NCBI GenBank assembly: GCA_020726505.1
Contig: JAHLEZ010000024.1
Location: 682,001 to 746,000 of the forward strand
Length of the DNA: 64,000 bases
Direction of reading: 5' to 3'
Origin: Leptodontidium sp. MPI-SDFR-AT-0119
Lineage: Eukaryota > Ascomycota > Leotiomycetes > Helotiales > Leptodontidiaceae
A program made the translations under genes and the position numbers. Shown one piece after another: positions 22,101 through 34,106 of the stretch. How positions within the stretch are numbered: position 1 is the first letter of the stretch; every line of letters begins with the position of its first letter. The notes below the pieces were generated by a model. It was not told the DNA's origin. It did not search any database and worked only from the letters and a program-made list of their open reading frames with translations.

Positions 22101-24044
22101 TCATTCCAGCACATCGTTCGGTAAATACAGTGGCATCGAGTCCTCCCACATACTATCTGTGAGCATCGTCTTGTTCGAGCCATCAGCATTCATAATCATA
22201 ATCTGACCATATGGTTGAAAGGTCGAGTCATAGGTAGCACATTCTGTTCGGAAACCGTACATGCCACTTGACCACATAATACGTCCATCTGCAGTCCAAA
22301 CGGCGTGAGCGTCGTTCGCTCCGCTCGAGGTAAGAACTTGGAGGTCTGTGCCGTCCGGTTTGATCGTACATACGTCGAAGTTAGTGACATTCATTTTGCG
22401 AGTAAATAGGATTCTTTCGCCATCAGGAGAGAAGTGAGGCAGGTTGTCGCTCGAATTGGTCAGAACGCGAACGCTCTTGTCCGTGAGGTCCATGATTCGC
22501 AAGCCTGATGCACCAGTCCACACGCGGTAGACGAGATAACGACCGTCGGCGGAGTAACTTGGGAAGCCAGAGTTGACAGTACCGTCTGTCAGCTGCTCAT
22601 AGTGCGATCCGTTGGCAGTGGCTCGGTATATCCATGCAGTGTAGACTGCTCGTTCTTGGAACCAGGACCCTAAACCGAATGCTACCCATTCCCCATCTGG
22701 AGACCAAGCTGGCTGGAACGCACCCGCAAGTCCCTGTTTGATGAGTGTGGCGTCGAGTTGGCCCGTTGAAGAGGAGTCGAAGACGAGTTTGAGATCTGTG
22801 CCGTCTGGGTTCAATGATACGATTGACGAGTTTCCCAGTTGTTTTTGAGTGATGACCAATTTGCCTTGGCGAGAGAGCTCAGGAAAGACATCTGTGTGGC
22901 GGTACTCGTAATCTCCATCCCAGCTGTAGAGTTTCTTCTCCATGGGACGGATTGTCCACCCTACTTTCTCATAAACGACAAACTTTCCATCTGGCGACCA
23001 AGCTGGAGTTCGCATGGAGCCTGGAACTAGGGTGCCAGCTGTGTAGTTCAAACCCACATTTGCTGTTACGCCTTTGATGAGATACCCGATGTTGTCTTGA
23101 GTCACATAATGCGGCTGCAATTTCAACCCCGCGCCAGAAGTCTCTTCGACACGATCAAGCCCGGTAGCGAAGTCGACGGAGACAATCTGGGAGGTAGTGG
23201 TGGCAAGATCTTCAGGTCGGTGAGCATCCCAGGTATTTTCGCGGGTCAGCTCATGGTAGACAATTCGAGTTCCATCTGGAGAGAATTTGGGAGAACCCAA
23301 GCAGTAGTCTTTCTTTGTGGCAACTTGACGAAATCCCGTCCCATCAAGCTTGATAGCGTAGATCGATAGTTCTTGGGTATGCTCCCAGCCAGTGCCGTTT
23401 CCATGACCAACCCAAGCAGTGTTGCGATCTGACGAGAATACAAGCCATTCTCCATCAGGACTCCAAGCAGGACTAAAATATCCGTCAGGACTCCATGGGA
23501 CGCCCTTGACCTCTTCTGTGTTGGTCAAGTTGGCTTGGACTCCGGTGGCCAAATCCATAACCCAGATATTTGCTTTGAAGCCGTTGGCGGTGGAAACATA
23601 GGCCATCTTGCTTCCATCTGGGGACAAAACTGCCGCGTCTTCAAACGAAGACGTAGCTAGAAGCTCCTCAGTGGTAGAGCCATTGACAGCAATACGGTAC
23701 AGATCTGACTGACCATCTCCGTTGCGCTCACTGGTGAAAGTAATCCATTTCCCATCCGGGCTAAATGAAGCGTGATAATCGAAGGTAGTCGAGCCATTGA
23801 ACAATTGTCGCTCGTTGGTGCCATCAGTATTCGCAATATAGAGTGTCGAAGTTGAGGGAGCAATTCGGTTCATCAACATAACTCCCTTCTTGCCAACTGC
23901 TGGAAGCCCACGAGCGGAATGCATGGTGGCGAAACCCATGTCCATGTCCAAATCTCGTGAATGTCGTCCTGCATTGTATGCGAAGGCCGCTGGAGCCAAG
24001 GCAAGACCAAAGAGGAAGATTGTAGAAAGTTGCATCTTATTCAC
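22101..24044 (-). CDS. Secreted TolB/tricorn-type WD40-like beta-propeller protein
   Basis: Intact single-exon gene, 647 aa. A signal peptide (residues 1-22, LSTIFLFGLALAPAAFA) is followed by about ten PD40/TolB-like motifs of the form [FWY]SPDG-x-W-[IVL]-x-[FY], for example FSPDGKWITFTSERNGDG, LSPDGSKMAYVST, WSPDGEWLVFSSDRN, FSPDGTRIVYHE, WSPDGKFVVYEK, WSPDGEWVAFGLG, FSPDGERILFTRK. These build a beta-propeller, often annotated in fungi as 'tricorn protease domain 2-containing protein'. No peptidase catalytic domain follows, so it is likely a secreted binding or scaffold propeller; ligand unknown. N-glycosylation sites (NGS, NSS, NVT) are frequent. The start may be the second Met (24035). A TATAAATA box lies 75 bp upstream at 24119-24126. 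Confidence 0.88.
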   Translation of the reverse strand: MNKMQLSTIFLFGLALAPAAFAYNAGRHSRDLDMDMGFATMHSARGLPAVGKKGVMLMNRIAPSTSTLYIANTDGTNERQLFNGSTTFDYHASFSPDGKWITFTSERNGDGQSDLYRIAVNGSTTEELLATSSFEDAAVLSPDGSKMAYVSTANGFKANIWVMDLATGVQANLTNTEEVKGVPWSPDGYFSPAWSPDGEWLVFSSDRNTAWVGHGNGTGWEHTQELSIYAIKLDGTGFRQVATKKDYCLGSPKFSPDGTRIVYHELTRENTWDAHRPEDLATTTSQIVSVDFATGLDRVEETSGAGLKLQPHYVTQDNIGYLIKGVTANVGLNYTAGTLVPGSMRTPAWSPDGKFVVYEKVGWTIRPMEKKLYSWDGDYEYRHTDVFPELSRQGKLVITQKQLGNSSIVSLNPDGTDLKLVFDSSSTGQLDATLIKQGLAGAFQPAWSPDGEWVAFGLGSWFQERAVYTAWIYRATANGSHYEQLTDGTVNSGFPSYSADGRYLVYRVWTGASGLRIMDLTDKSVRVLTNSSDNLPHFSPDGERILFTRKMNVTNFDVCTIKPDGTDLQVLTSSGANDAHAVWTADGRIMWSSGMYGFRTECATYDSTFQPYGQIMIMNADGSNKTMLTDSMWEDSMPLYLPNDVLE

Positions 24045-24118
24045 TTTGTTGAAAGAATGCCTTGGAATGAGTGACTAGAGGCGGGGAAAAACCATTCTTT
24101 TTTCTGGACTCGTTGTTG

Positions 24119-24126
24119 TATTTATA
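24119..24126 (-). promoter_or_regulatory. TATA box of the beta-propeller gene
   Basis: TATAAATA on the minus strand, about 75 bp before the ATG at 24044. Confidence 0.55.
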
Positions 24127-26081
24127 CTTGAGCAGACTCGTGCAACCCCACCTTCTTGAGCGAAGAACCATGATCGCGTTGAAATTTTGTGATTGCATTG
24201 AGAGAGCCTATAAAGATGTTCGTACCTTTTTCGAACTACGGTGCTAGAAAGTGAAGGATTCGGATCCGATATAAAAGTTGCCATCCCGATTACAGTGTCG
24301 TCGGGACCGAGATAGTCAAATGAGCCTCGATGTGGTGTCTAGTCGTCTTGGCATACAGATAATCTCTGTTTCAAGGACGCGGGAGCGGAGAATTATGCAA
24401 GCAATTCGATCGATCCCACTGCAGGTGGGAATCTGTTCCTGTTCGGCGCCTTCATAAGCTGAAGTGCCGAGAATTCATGATGCATAGCAATATGAAGTCC
24501 GGTAATTGGCTAAACTCGACGAATCCTTTGGTACGCTAGATCGGTGCCCAGAGCCATGAGGTTTTAAAGTAGCGCTTGTTATAGATCGAACATTGATCCC
24601 CTGATTACAATGTAGTCGAAAATTGCTTGCTAATTGTTACAGAAGGAATAATAAAATTTTCAGATAACTAGGTACTCTTCTCCCTAATATTCGGGGTCAC
24701 GTTCTGGGCTACATGACCACCCCACTCCACAATCTAGTTACCAAGACTGCATCGTTGATTGATCTGGTAAGTTTGGGAGTGAAGAGATAATTTGTTAGAA
24801 TTACTAAACCTTGCAACAGAAAGGTGTTCCGAAATAATAGACGGCTTATGGCGGCCGGTCTGGGAAGAGGTAGACAATGGAGGGGCTTCTGTTGATGGAG
24901 GAAGTATTTCTAGAGAGCGTCATGTCTCATCAATATTTTCTATGTTGATAGTTCTGGTGATCAAAATCGCGTGAACATTCCTTGATTCAATGGCGGGTTT
25001 GCGTTTCTGATTCGGAGAACTAGCTTCGGGTGGACGCTCTGCACGTCAAGACCCTAGGTATGCACTGTCTCCTTGAAATGCGCTCGTCTCAGCAGAAGCT
25101 TGAGGAGACAGACAAAAATTCTCATTTCTCACAAGATTGGGGGACATCAGAACATTTGGATAGATGATGAACTATCGCTCCGCATGAGTATTCCATTAAG
25201 TCGAAGTCGAAAGCAACCAAACCGGATCCTTCTGTGTCAGTGTTATGTTTCTCGCTTATTTCAGGGAATCAGCTAAGCGATGGTTTTAACTGTACAGTTC
25301 TTTTTAATGAATCAGCCTCTCGAAATGTATTCAATTCTATACGATAAAACCTATTTTCTTTGCATCCTGTTCGCGCATTTCCTGGATTTGATGATATGAC
25401 AGCAGATAAGCCGAAGAAAATCGACTACTCCGGAGTCCGGGCATTCGCTCCTCCTTGAGACGCCGTTGGTTTGCAAGGAATTGTCCAATGGGCAAGTGGA
25501 TATTACTTATAGCAGCAAAAGTAGTAAACAAATCAGACCAATCAAGTGCGTGATTTTCGTGGATTTATCCGAGTGGCAAGTTTCATGGGGTCGTCTTATT
25601 GCGCCATTCCATCGCCATCTGCAATCATTGCCAAAGTAGCAGCCGGGCCGAACCGAGAGCCACTTTTTTTTACGTGATTGCCATAACATCAACAAGACTT
25701 CAAACGCCGACATAGATATTCTTGGAAGATTTGGCAGAGTTATCAAGCCTGGATCAGTATTTGGCGGAGGGAAAGAAAGCCATGAATTAGGTTGTGACTC
25801 CCATACCAACGCTCAAAACACCCATTCAAAACATCTAGGTTCATCTATTTCAACTAGAAGTTCAACTCAACTGGAGAGATAAAGAATTAAAGAGAATTTA
25901 CAGTACATGGACATTCTTCTCATGTAATAGCAACATCTCCCGAGCAATTCCGGGGTGTTTCTCTTCCACGCGGCGGGTGGGACCTCATGCGTGGTCTCAT
26001 CAATCCCTCCCCAAACGTGATAGTCTAACACTATTGAGGAATAGAAACGATGAAAATTCAAGCTTCTAAGTAGGCGTCAAC

Positions 26082-26089
26082 TATATAAG
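26082..26089 (+). promoter_or_regulatory. TATA box of the MUP1-type permease gene
   Basis: TATATAAG about 78 bp before the ATG at 26167. Confidence 0.5.
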
Positions 26090-26166
26090 TGACGTCTCTT
26101 GGCCGTGATTTTGAGACAAGACACCAAGACTTTGGGACTCCCTTGGAAACTTTCTAAATTGCAACA

Positions 26167-28344
26167 ATGTCGTTCTGGCGGAAGCCTTTCAGCCGCCGTG
26201 AGGGGTCTGATAGCAGAGATGATATCGACCATGATGCAGCCTCGGAGATTTCCGATGGTAGTCTTACCTACGTTGGGAACCAAGGTGGCAACAATACCTC
26301 TGCGACTTTCCAGGAAGCATCCGGTGCTCCTGTCGAACGCAAGTCTCCTTTGGGATACTCAGTCAACTCCTTCACTATTTTGTTTCTGAACATCAACATG
26401 ATGATTGGCACTGGAATTTTCTCCACTCGTATGTCTCTTCCAATGATATGCCTGGCGGTCAGTTCTAACACCTCCCAGCATCCGCAATTTTGACTGGCAC
26501 TGGCTCCGTCGGCCTAAGCTTCATCTACTGGACTCTGTAAGTCATATCTTCAACTACAAGACACATGTGCTTATGTTTGTCACAGCGGTTTCATCTTATG
26601 CATTGCCATGGGGTCTGTATACCTCGAGTTCACCGCGTACTTCCCCAGCAGATCAGGATCAGAAGTCGTCTTTCTGGAACAAGCCTATCCTCGCCCAGTA
26701 TGGTTCTTCCCAACCGCTTTTGCAGCGCAGAATGTCATCTTCTCATTCAGCAGTAGCAACGCTATTGGTAATCCCCCATCTACTCACAGTGTTACCCCAT
26801 GACTTACTTGGTTACTAGTCTTGTCAAATTATTTGTTCAAATGTGCAGGCACAACAGGCACAGATTGGCAAATCAAAGGGGTTGCTCTTGCAGGGTACAC
26901 TGTTGTAGCATTAGGTAAGATCCCCTCCTACTTCGTGGGGGTATAAACTGACGAGGAACAGTTGTTATTTTCCACACAAAGATTTCGTATCATCTGTCGA
27001 ACGCCATTGGCGTCGTCAAGGTCTGCACTCTCCTCTTCATCATCATTACGGGTTTCGTCGTTCTGGGTGGCGGCACGAGAGTCAAGGATCCAAAAGCCAA
27101 TTTCAGGAATTCATTCGAGGGCACAAAAGATGCCTCGGCGTATGGTCTGACTAATGCGCTTTATCGAATCATATTTTCGTACGGGGGTTATAACAATGCC
27201 TTCAACGTTGCGAACGAGATCAAGGTCAGTTGGCGTACCCAACTTGTGTCCAGCCCGGCAATATATGCTGACATTGATTTGCCACAAGAACCCTGTCAAG
27301 TCACTCAAGAAAAATGCTTCGCTGGCTCTGTTTACCGTATACGTTCTATACATGCTCACCAATGTCTCATGGTTCGCAGCAGTGTCCAAGTTTGAGCTAC
27401 AGCACTCCAAACTCACGACCGCAAGTCTGTGGTTCACGAATGTCCTCGGAGAAAGCAGCAAAGTTCGCGGGCTGAATTTCCTGATCGCACTCAGTTCTTT
27501 CGGAAATATGGTATCGGTGGCTTTGGGACGATCACGGATGATTCGAGAATGCGGCAGACAAGGCGTCTTGCCGTTCACAAGTTTCTGGGCTTCGACGAAA
27601 CCGTTCGGTACACCTCTTGGGCCGTATATATTCATGTGGGCTATCACAGCTTTGATGATCCTTGCGATCCCGACGGGAGATGCTTTTAACTTTGGTTTGA
27701 AACTCTACCTTTCTGATTTGTTATTTACTGCTAACATAATTTGTCAATAGTTGCTGATCTTTCTGTGTTGCCTTCTGCTGCATTTAATCTTGCTATGGCG
27801 ATCGGCCTATATGTCGTGAGATGGCGGCGCAAGAGAGCTCACCTACCACAGCCAGAGTTTCGCGCATGGGACGCGCTTGTGGTCTTCAATATCGTTGTTC
27901 AGCTGTATCTCCTGGTCATGCCGTGGTATCCACCTCCGAAGGGGAGGGCCGACGTCAGCTTCTGGTACGGGACATATTGCGTCACTGGTGTTGGCTTGTA
28001 AGTCTTCTTCTTCATTTCCAGAGAGATGCATTGAACTAATACAATGATATAGTTTGGCACTGTGTGGCATCTACTATTTCCTCTGGGCTAAACTGATCCC
28101 CAAATGGAGGGGTTATGAATTACGCCAGGAGCTTGTCGAACTCGGTGGCGGAGCTGAGAGTCATAGGATCTCCAAAGTTCCATTGGAAGATATCCCAGAG
28201 TGGGATGAGAATCATGACGCCGTTGGAAGATTGCTCAACAGAGGAGCTGTTGTGTCTAATTTCCAAGATGAGAAGGTGGCGCGATCGTCTTCTGAGCAGG
28301 ATTCCAAGGAAGTGGCGACAGCTGCAACCAGTTTGTCTGTGTAG
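26167..28344 (+). CDS. mup1: High-affinity methionine permease, MUP1 type (LAT/APC family)
   Basis: Eight exons: 26167-26428, 26479-26536, 26586-26767, 26819-26914, 26962-27224, 27289-27694, 27751-27997, 28053-28344; 601 aa. It belongs to the amino acid-polyamine-organocation superfamily; the yeast Mup1 relative imports methionine and cysteine at the plasma membrane. The polar N-terminus (about 60 residues) is followed by about 12 membrane segments. Diagnostic blocks are LNINMMIGTGIFST, VYLEFTAYFPSRSGSEVVFL, YRIIFSYGGYNNAFNVANEI, VSWFAAV and SFGNMVSVALGRSRMIRECG. The cytosolic C-tail is acidic with Lys residues (possible ubiquitination region, inferred). The seven introns are 47-64 nt and each was placed by restoring a conserved segment. 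It converges on an MFS transporter gene, which is followed by a TauD dioxygenase gene. The exact substrate is inferred from family resemblance. Confidence 0.9.
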
Positions 28345-28964
28345 TGGGAATCTGGGAAGTTAGGAAGAAGGGAAGGCAGTTTCAACGACGAGGGTTGTTT
28401 TGTTGATGTACAAATTGAAAAAGATTGGGCTAGGCTGTGATGTAGCTGGGCAGCTGCAAAATATCTGTCTCCACCAGTGGCTTGGGATTGTCTACATTCA
28501 AGTCAAGCAGATTAAAAGTGTACGTATTGTAGACGGCTAGTAATGTGTGGGAGGAACAATGATTTACAATCAATGTTTTCATAATCGTCGACAAAATTAA
28601 GCCGTTGCCTGGACGAATATCACTTCTCAAGGTTTATTCCTCTCGCAAAACTCCCCCTATATCAGATCCGCGAGAGCCCTCTCCGACGCAGGATCTTCAC
28701 TGACAGGTGAAAAGACATTTGCGAGCGAGATGATTCTTAGAACTCATTTTTTGCAGCAGTATATCTAAACTGGTATCCAACGACGAAGCTTAGTGTAGTA
28801 ATGGGGATGTATCCCCGCAGCATCCCATACCGTACGCCACCGTACACCACCCACCCTGCAACTAGAACTGGGTGAGCTCATCAGAGTCATCATACCAACA
28901 CAAGGAAAATCGTACCGATTCTTTGACTTACTTCCCACAAACCACATCTGCACCGATCAAGATT
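28345..28964. other. Convergent intergenic region
   Basis: 620 bp between the 3-prime ends of the permease and MFS genes; only untranslated regions expected, nothing else seen. Confidence 0.5.
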
Positions 28965-31016
28965 CTAGTGGGCAAACCGGAAGTCAAGTCTCTTGTTGCC
29001 TTCGTCAGTAGTCGTAGCCAGGTAGTGAATCCTCTCATCCTCAGTCATCGCCCTCCACTTCTTCTCGCGGTAGGCGTTACGCTTAACGTAGTATATCTTA
29101 GTGAGGGTATACAACGCCATATTGACGATACAGATGGAGAGCAAGACTCGATTACCCCTCTTGTATCGAGGAGCATCATCCTTTCTGTAGACGTTGGAGG
29201 CGATGATGCCGGAGGCTTGCACGAACATATTGTACAGCGCAGCTGAGACCGTTCGGGAGCGGACTGCGTTGGAATTGCGAGAGTTCCAAGCAACCTGGAT
29301 TGGATGGGCGCTGGGGTAGCTGAGGAGCAAGGTCATGATGCCGAATGCTGTCCATTTGTGGATTTTCGTGATATCGACCATGTAGATGTATACGAGGAAT
29401 GGGAAGGCCCAAACTTGGCCGATGGCGGCAGTGAAGGTCAACTCTCCCCAGATCTCGGCAATGTAAGTCAAGGCCATCATAGTGAACATATGGGCAACAG
29501 TTGACGGGATGACTAGGAGATTGGTCTTGAAGGTACCAAAGCCAAGTCCTTTGAGCGTCTGCGTCAGGTATTGAGTCGGGGTCGTTTCCGGGATTTGGAA
29601 CATGAGGCCGAGAATATAAAGCGGCCAGAGGTCGTAATCTTTCATGCTCTTCCACAAAAGCTTCGGGGTGATTGGCTGTCTGTTGTGCATCCCACTCTTC
29701 GTTGGGTCCTCTCGGATGACACGATTGATGATGATGATTTCTTCCCTGTGTTGAAAATTAGTAAATCAGTCAGGGCTCTGGGAGGTGTATAGCATACCTT
29801 TCAGTGAACCATCCCTTCCTTCCGCGCAGTTTGCTTGCGGTCTGCGTTGGACTGGGAGGCATGAGAACAAATGAGATGACTCCAAGAACGAGAGTTAGAA
29901 GCCCCTGTCACAGTTAGCAATGTATCCAGGGACATTTTCCACACATGGAAGCTTACTTCGATAAGAAACAGCCATCTCCACCCAGAATAATTGTGAAGAC
30001 CACGAAGATGGAGAAGGCCAAATGCCAAGAAGGCAGCAAGGACATCTGCGATAGACATGGCAGTCCAGAAGAATCCAAGTCTCAACGACAACTCGTGATG
30101 CTTGTAGAAGTATGATAGATAGAGGATGATCTGGCTTTTTGTCAGGGCATGGCTCTTGAATTCGAGGTCGAATTCGAGTTGGGACTTACATCCGGGATGA
30201 ACCCGCCTTGGAGAATGCCTAACAATGAGCGGCAAACTAAGAAGCTCCTTCGTCCACTCAGCCAGAACTGAGAAGAGGCGACAATTGACCAGAGAACCAT
30301 CTGAGCCGGGATCCAGCGGTCAGGTCCAATCCATTTCGAGACCAGTTGAGATGGAAGCTCGGCACAGAGAAACGATAGCTTAAAAACGGTGTTTCCGAGA
30401 TTGAAGTCTGAAGTGCTGTATTAGCCCCTAGTTTTGATAGGAATTGTCCAATGGCTTCGCATTCTTTCGCATACCATTTGTGTCCATGTGCAGCTCCTTC
30501 AAGAAGTTGTCTGTAACTGCCTGCTGGATATTGGCACGATCAAGTTCCAGTGCCATGAACATGATACAAGCCCAGATCTATCAACGGTCAATGATGACAA
30601 GTACGATGTGCCGGGATTGGTCATACCATAATCTTCCAGTCGATCTTCCGAACCAAGCTGTACTCCTCTCCCCAAGTCCATCGTGCAGCAGGGTCGAAGC
30701 GATGGATGTTTTCCCAACTTGCTGGAGGTTGATACTCTTTTGCAGTGTCTGGATCATCAAAAACCGAGGGCTGAGTAGCAATTGCATTCGGATCGTAGTT
30801 TGTCTTGTTGCGCTGAAACCAGAATCGTTTTTCTTCGGAAGGTACACCAAGTGGAAGTGCTGTGGAAACCTCATTGCTTCTCACGCCCGCAGTCTTCTCA
30901 TTGGGCCTGCCGTTTCCAAGGTCATCATCAGATGCCTGTGAAGACGAGGTCTCAGAGGAAACCACCCCTCCCACCGGAGAGCGAAGGTCGATTTCTTTAG
31001 CGAGGGCGGTCGACAT
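28965..31016 (-). CDS. MFS transporter, Dal5/allantoate permease-like (anion:cation symporter family)
   Basis: Six exons on the minus strand: 31016-30627, 30577-30475, 30407-30190, 30130-29957, 29904-29798, 29745-28965; 590 aa. A long polar N-terminus (about 125 residues) contains the family-typical [15 protein letters not shown] and [20 protein letters not shown]. It is followed by about 12 membrane segments with [71 protein letters not shown] and WRWLFLIEG, characteristic of the ACS family (Dal5, Seo1, Liz1, Tna1). Members carry organic anions such as allantoate, pantothenate, nicotinate, biotin precursors or sulfonates; the substrate cannot be read from sequence. Neighbours (methionine permease, TauD dioxygenase) make a sulfur compound plausible. 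Splice sites were chosen by GT-AG and frame. Confidence 0.9.
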
Positions 31017-31111
31017 GACTGGTTCTTTTGTACTCAGGAACGATCAAGTGCCAAAAGAAGGAAGCGCTCTTGGGAACTGCTCGTGCAATCTTGGGCAAGC
31101 TTGAGCATATT

Positions 31112-31120
31112 CTTTATATA
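31112..31120 (-). promoter_or_regulatory. TATA box of the MFS transporter gene
   Basis: TATATAAAG on the minus strand, about 96-104 bp upstream of the ATG at 31016. Confidence 0.5.
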
Positions 31121-32545
31121 CTATTCATCTTGAACGACAAGACTTTGGGACCTGCCGCTGTGGCTTCTGGGAAACTGGATGAAGAAACACAAGTGGGCGG
31201 AAGTAAGCCCAGAAAACGAACGCGATCAGTGGCAAGTATTTCGTCAACCTACAACAGGATGGTTTCTCGGGGCGGTGGATGAGAGTTCTCCAAAACGTGG
31301 GGTGCCAGAAACGCCTCTTGGGTCCATCTGACCCAGACTCGAACGCCTCGTCCACTTCCATCGACTAACACGGGAAGCCGGAGCCAGTTTCAACATGATT
31401 GCTTGACCTTATGGACAAAACTTGGCCAAACTTCAAGCCAGAAAGATAGCAGAATAATAGTGTTTCTCGGCCAAGACATCACGACTTCTGCACCGAACTT
31501 CGCGCAATCAGATCGAGACTGTCGATCGTCGTCTGCTTCCCACAAACTAAAAGCCACATGGAGTTTTCTGGGTTGGAAGATTGGAGGCCATTGGATAATG
31601 CTGTAGCTGCCATGCTGCCAAGGTTGGCTGGTTTGCTGCCACTTGGAGGAGGGCCAAGGGGGAAGATACCTCGATGAAGCCCAGCCCAGCGGCCTTGCGT
31701 GATATGATGCTCTAGGCCTCTCACATGTATCGAGACCTGTGAAAATCGTGGCTGATAATATCACAACAAGCGAATCGGCAAGATAAGGGCTTTCTGGTAT
31801 CCAATTGAGATAATCCGCGACGTCCGGAGTTGTTTGTCGTCGATGCAAGCTTTCCCCTGACTCTGGGCAGACAACTCTTGACGTGCCTTAAGTGCAACAA
31901 CTTTGAATTATGCCCAAACTAGACCTTTTAAAAGAGTTTCGGTAAATCATTGACCTATAGATCATGGGTGATAGATAGGATAAATACCTACCTGCCCATG
32001 TAGTGGATTGGAAGTCGTCGCGCCGCGCCGGCTCGAGTGTTCTGGCAAGTCACGTGGTCTCCGCTTGTACGCAATTTCCATGCATCTGACGCGACCTCCG
32101 TCCTTCTCATTAATCTCGACTTCGATCTCTCGTGAAAGCGAAAGAAAAAGCATCAAACGCCATCAACACATCTTCCCTTCGTCATCAGCCTTTTTTTTTT
32201 TCATAATTGCCGGGATCCTGATAAGGATTCAATTGCTCTCATTGGAAGATATTCAGCCCAAGCGGTCCAGAATCGACACAGGAGAGATCACTCGCACGCA
32301 AGAGGCCGGGAAATTTGTGTCATTCATGCACAATTGTCGAATATTTTGATGGCTTCAGCGATATATTGTGAACCTACCCCGCGCTTTCAAGCCTTTCCTT
32401 GACTATCCCGCGCTGTTTGTGGTCATCTCATGTTTGAATGTTGTCATTCGTCCAAATATTTCCTCCAAACAAGTCTTCCTCCTTCATCTGATCTTTGATG
32501 TCCGGTGTTAAAGGGTTACCTCCATCAATAGCAAACCAGAGGTTC

Positions 32546-32555
32546 ATGATGTCAA
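32546..32555. promoter_or_regulatory. Possible Cys3/MetR-type site
   Basis: ATGATGTCAA matches 9 of 10 positions of the Neurospora CYS3 consensus ATGRYRYCAT, about 207 bp before the TauD ATG. A single imperfect site could be chance. Confidence 0.2.
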
Positions 32556-32761
32556 CTTCGGGTTTCTGATGCCATTGAAAGGGAGGACAGGATGAGGGGT
32601 AAGGTTTGGACCTTACATATGGCGGGGTAAAGTTCCATTCGAAAACACTCTCCTCAGTTTCTTTTTTTCACAATTAATTCATCCATTCCCTTCAGTATTT
32701 GCACTTCGGCCAAGTGAATTGGCAGATATCCTCAACCAGAAGATCGCGAACCTCGACCAAG

Positions 32762-34106
32762 ATGGCCCCTTCAGTCACCGAAACCGTTTCCCAAACCTCT
32801 GATGCTATTCAGCAGAAACTTGCATCTGTCTCTCTTGGGCACGCGAACAAGTTGGAAGAACTCCCAAAGGAGGATGCTCCGGCCCCTGCAATTCAGGTGC
32901 CTTCGGTAGAGACCCAGCACAAGGAACCTCTCAAGCTCTCAGGAGCTCTTGATCACTTTGAGAGTTTCGATGTTACGCCAACCATCGGCCGCGAGTTTGT
33001 GGGTGTGAACCTTGCAAAGTGGCTACGAGCTCCAAATTCCGATGAATTGATCAGGGATCTTGCTATCACTAGTCAGCATCCTCGCCCCGTTCAGCTGTTG
33101 TCCACTCACCAAGAATTCTAGTTTCACGACGTGGAGTAGTCTTCTTCCGCAAGCAGGATGACATTACCAACGACCTCCAGAAAGAGCTTGTCCAGCGTCT
33201 CGGCGAGCTTTCTGGCAAACCATCCACCTCGAAGCTTCACATCCATCCGGTCTCAAACTCCGGCCGAGACTTGGGAGGCAAAGACGACGAGATCAGCGTC
33301 ATCTCATCTGAGCAGGCCAAGAAAATATATAAGGACAGATTCCTTTTCCAAACCGAGAAGAAGCAGAGTGGTAAAGAAGGATGGCACTCAGACATCACCT
33401 TCGAGCCGATCCCAAGCGACTATGCGCTTTTGCGGTTGACGCAACTACCAAAGACGGGAGGTGGTAGGTTCAAGTCCTCCTTCATTTTATGGTCCAGCTC
33501 TAACTCTTGATAGACACACTTTGGGCGTCTGGCTATGAAGTCTATGATCGACTCTCGGCCCCATACCAGAAGTTCCTGGAGTCTCTTACCGCAACGTATG
33601 CTCAGCCCAAGTTCAACGAGGCTGCGGACAAGAATGGTTTCAAGATCTACTCGGGTGAGTAATGCGACATCCAGAAAGCTTATTTCAAACACTGATCAGG
33701 TGTAGAACCCCGTGGCGCTCCCGAGAACGTGGGCGAGAAGTTGGAAGCCATTCACCCAGTAATTCGAACTAATCCGGTGACTGGTTGGAAGTCCATCTTT
33801 GCCGTCGGGCACCACGTGCAAAAGATCAATGATCTGGCTCCAGAGGAGAGCAAGGCATTACTTGAATGGTTCGTCCGACTGATTGTTGACAATCACGATT
33901 TGCAAGTGCGACACCGATGGCAAAACCCCAACGATCTGGCGATCTGGGACAATAGAAGCGTGTACCACGCAGCAACTCCAGATTATCTGGACCAAAACTT
34001 GGGTGAGCGCACAGGACAGCGAGCTGTTAGTCTCGGGGAGCGGCCATATTTGGATGCGCAGAGCACAGGACGAAGAGAGGCGCTTGCGAAGGAGGGAGCG
34101 GCTTGA
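32762..34106 (+). CDS. TauD/TfdA-family Fe(II)/2-oxoglutarate-dependent dioxygenase
   Basis: Four exons, 32762-33071, 33122-33463, 33514-33654 and 33700-34106; 399 aa. The family oxidises sulfonates such as taurine, or other substrates, releasing sulfite plus an aldehyde, using Fe(II) and 2-oxoglutarate. Iron ligands are visible: HxD in GWHSDITFEP (H192, D194) and the distal His in SVYHAATPDY (H354), with the 2-oxoglutarate-binding Arg (about R372) in TGQRAVSLGERPY. Also typical are SRRGVVFFRKQ and PKTGGDTLWASGYEVYDRL; the last is restored only if the second donor is GTAGGT at 33464. The N-terminal 75 residues are a low-complexity extension common in fungal members. It is divergent from an MFS transporter and may act on a compound that transporter imports. 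Taurine specificity is inferred, not shown. Confidence 0.92.

Larger units (their letters stand above)
24045..26166. other. Divergent intergenic region between the propeller gene and the MUP1-type permease gene
   Basis: 2.1 kb with no supportable gene; it carries the promoters of both flanking genes, with TATA-like boxes at each end. Confidence 0.5.
31017..32761. promoter_or_regulatory. Divergent intergenic region, MFS transporter / TauD dioxygenase
   Basis: 1.75 kb containing both promoters. A minus-strand TATATAAAG lies about 100 bp before the MFS start. A near-consensus Cys3/MetR-type palindrome lies at 32546-32555. ORFs on either strand here lack domains. Confidence 0.45.

Noticed and set aside
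31390..31848. 152-codon ORF between the MFS and TauD genes
   Set aside because: No domain and competing ORFs on the other strand; treated as promoter region.
33460..33480. tRNA-like GGTTCAAGTCC motif
   Set aside because: It sits at the donor end of a TauD intron and no cloverleaf can be drawn around it.
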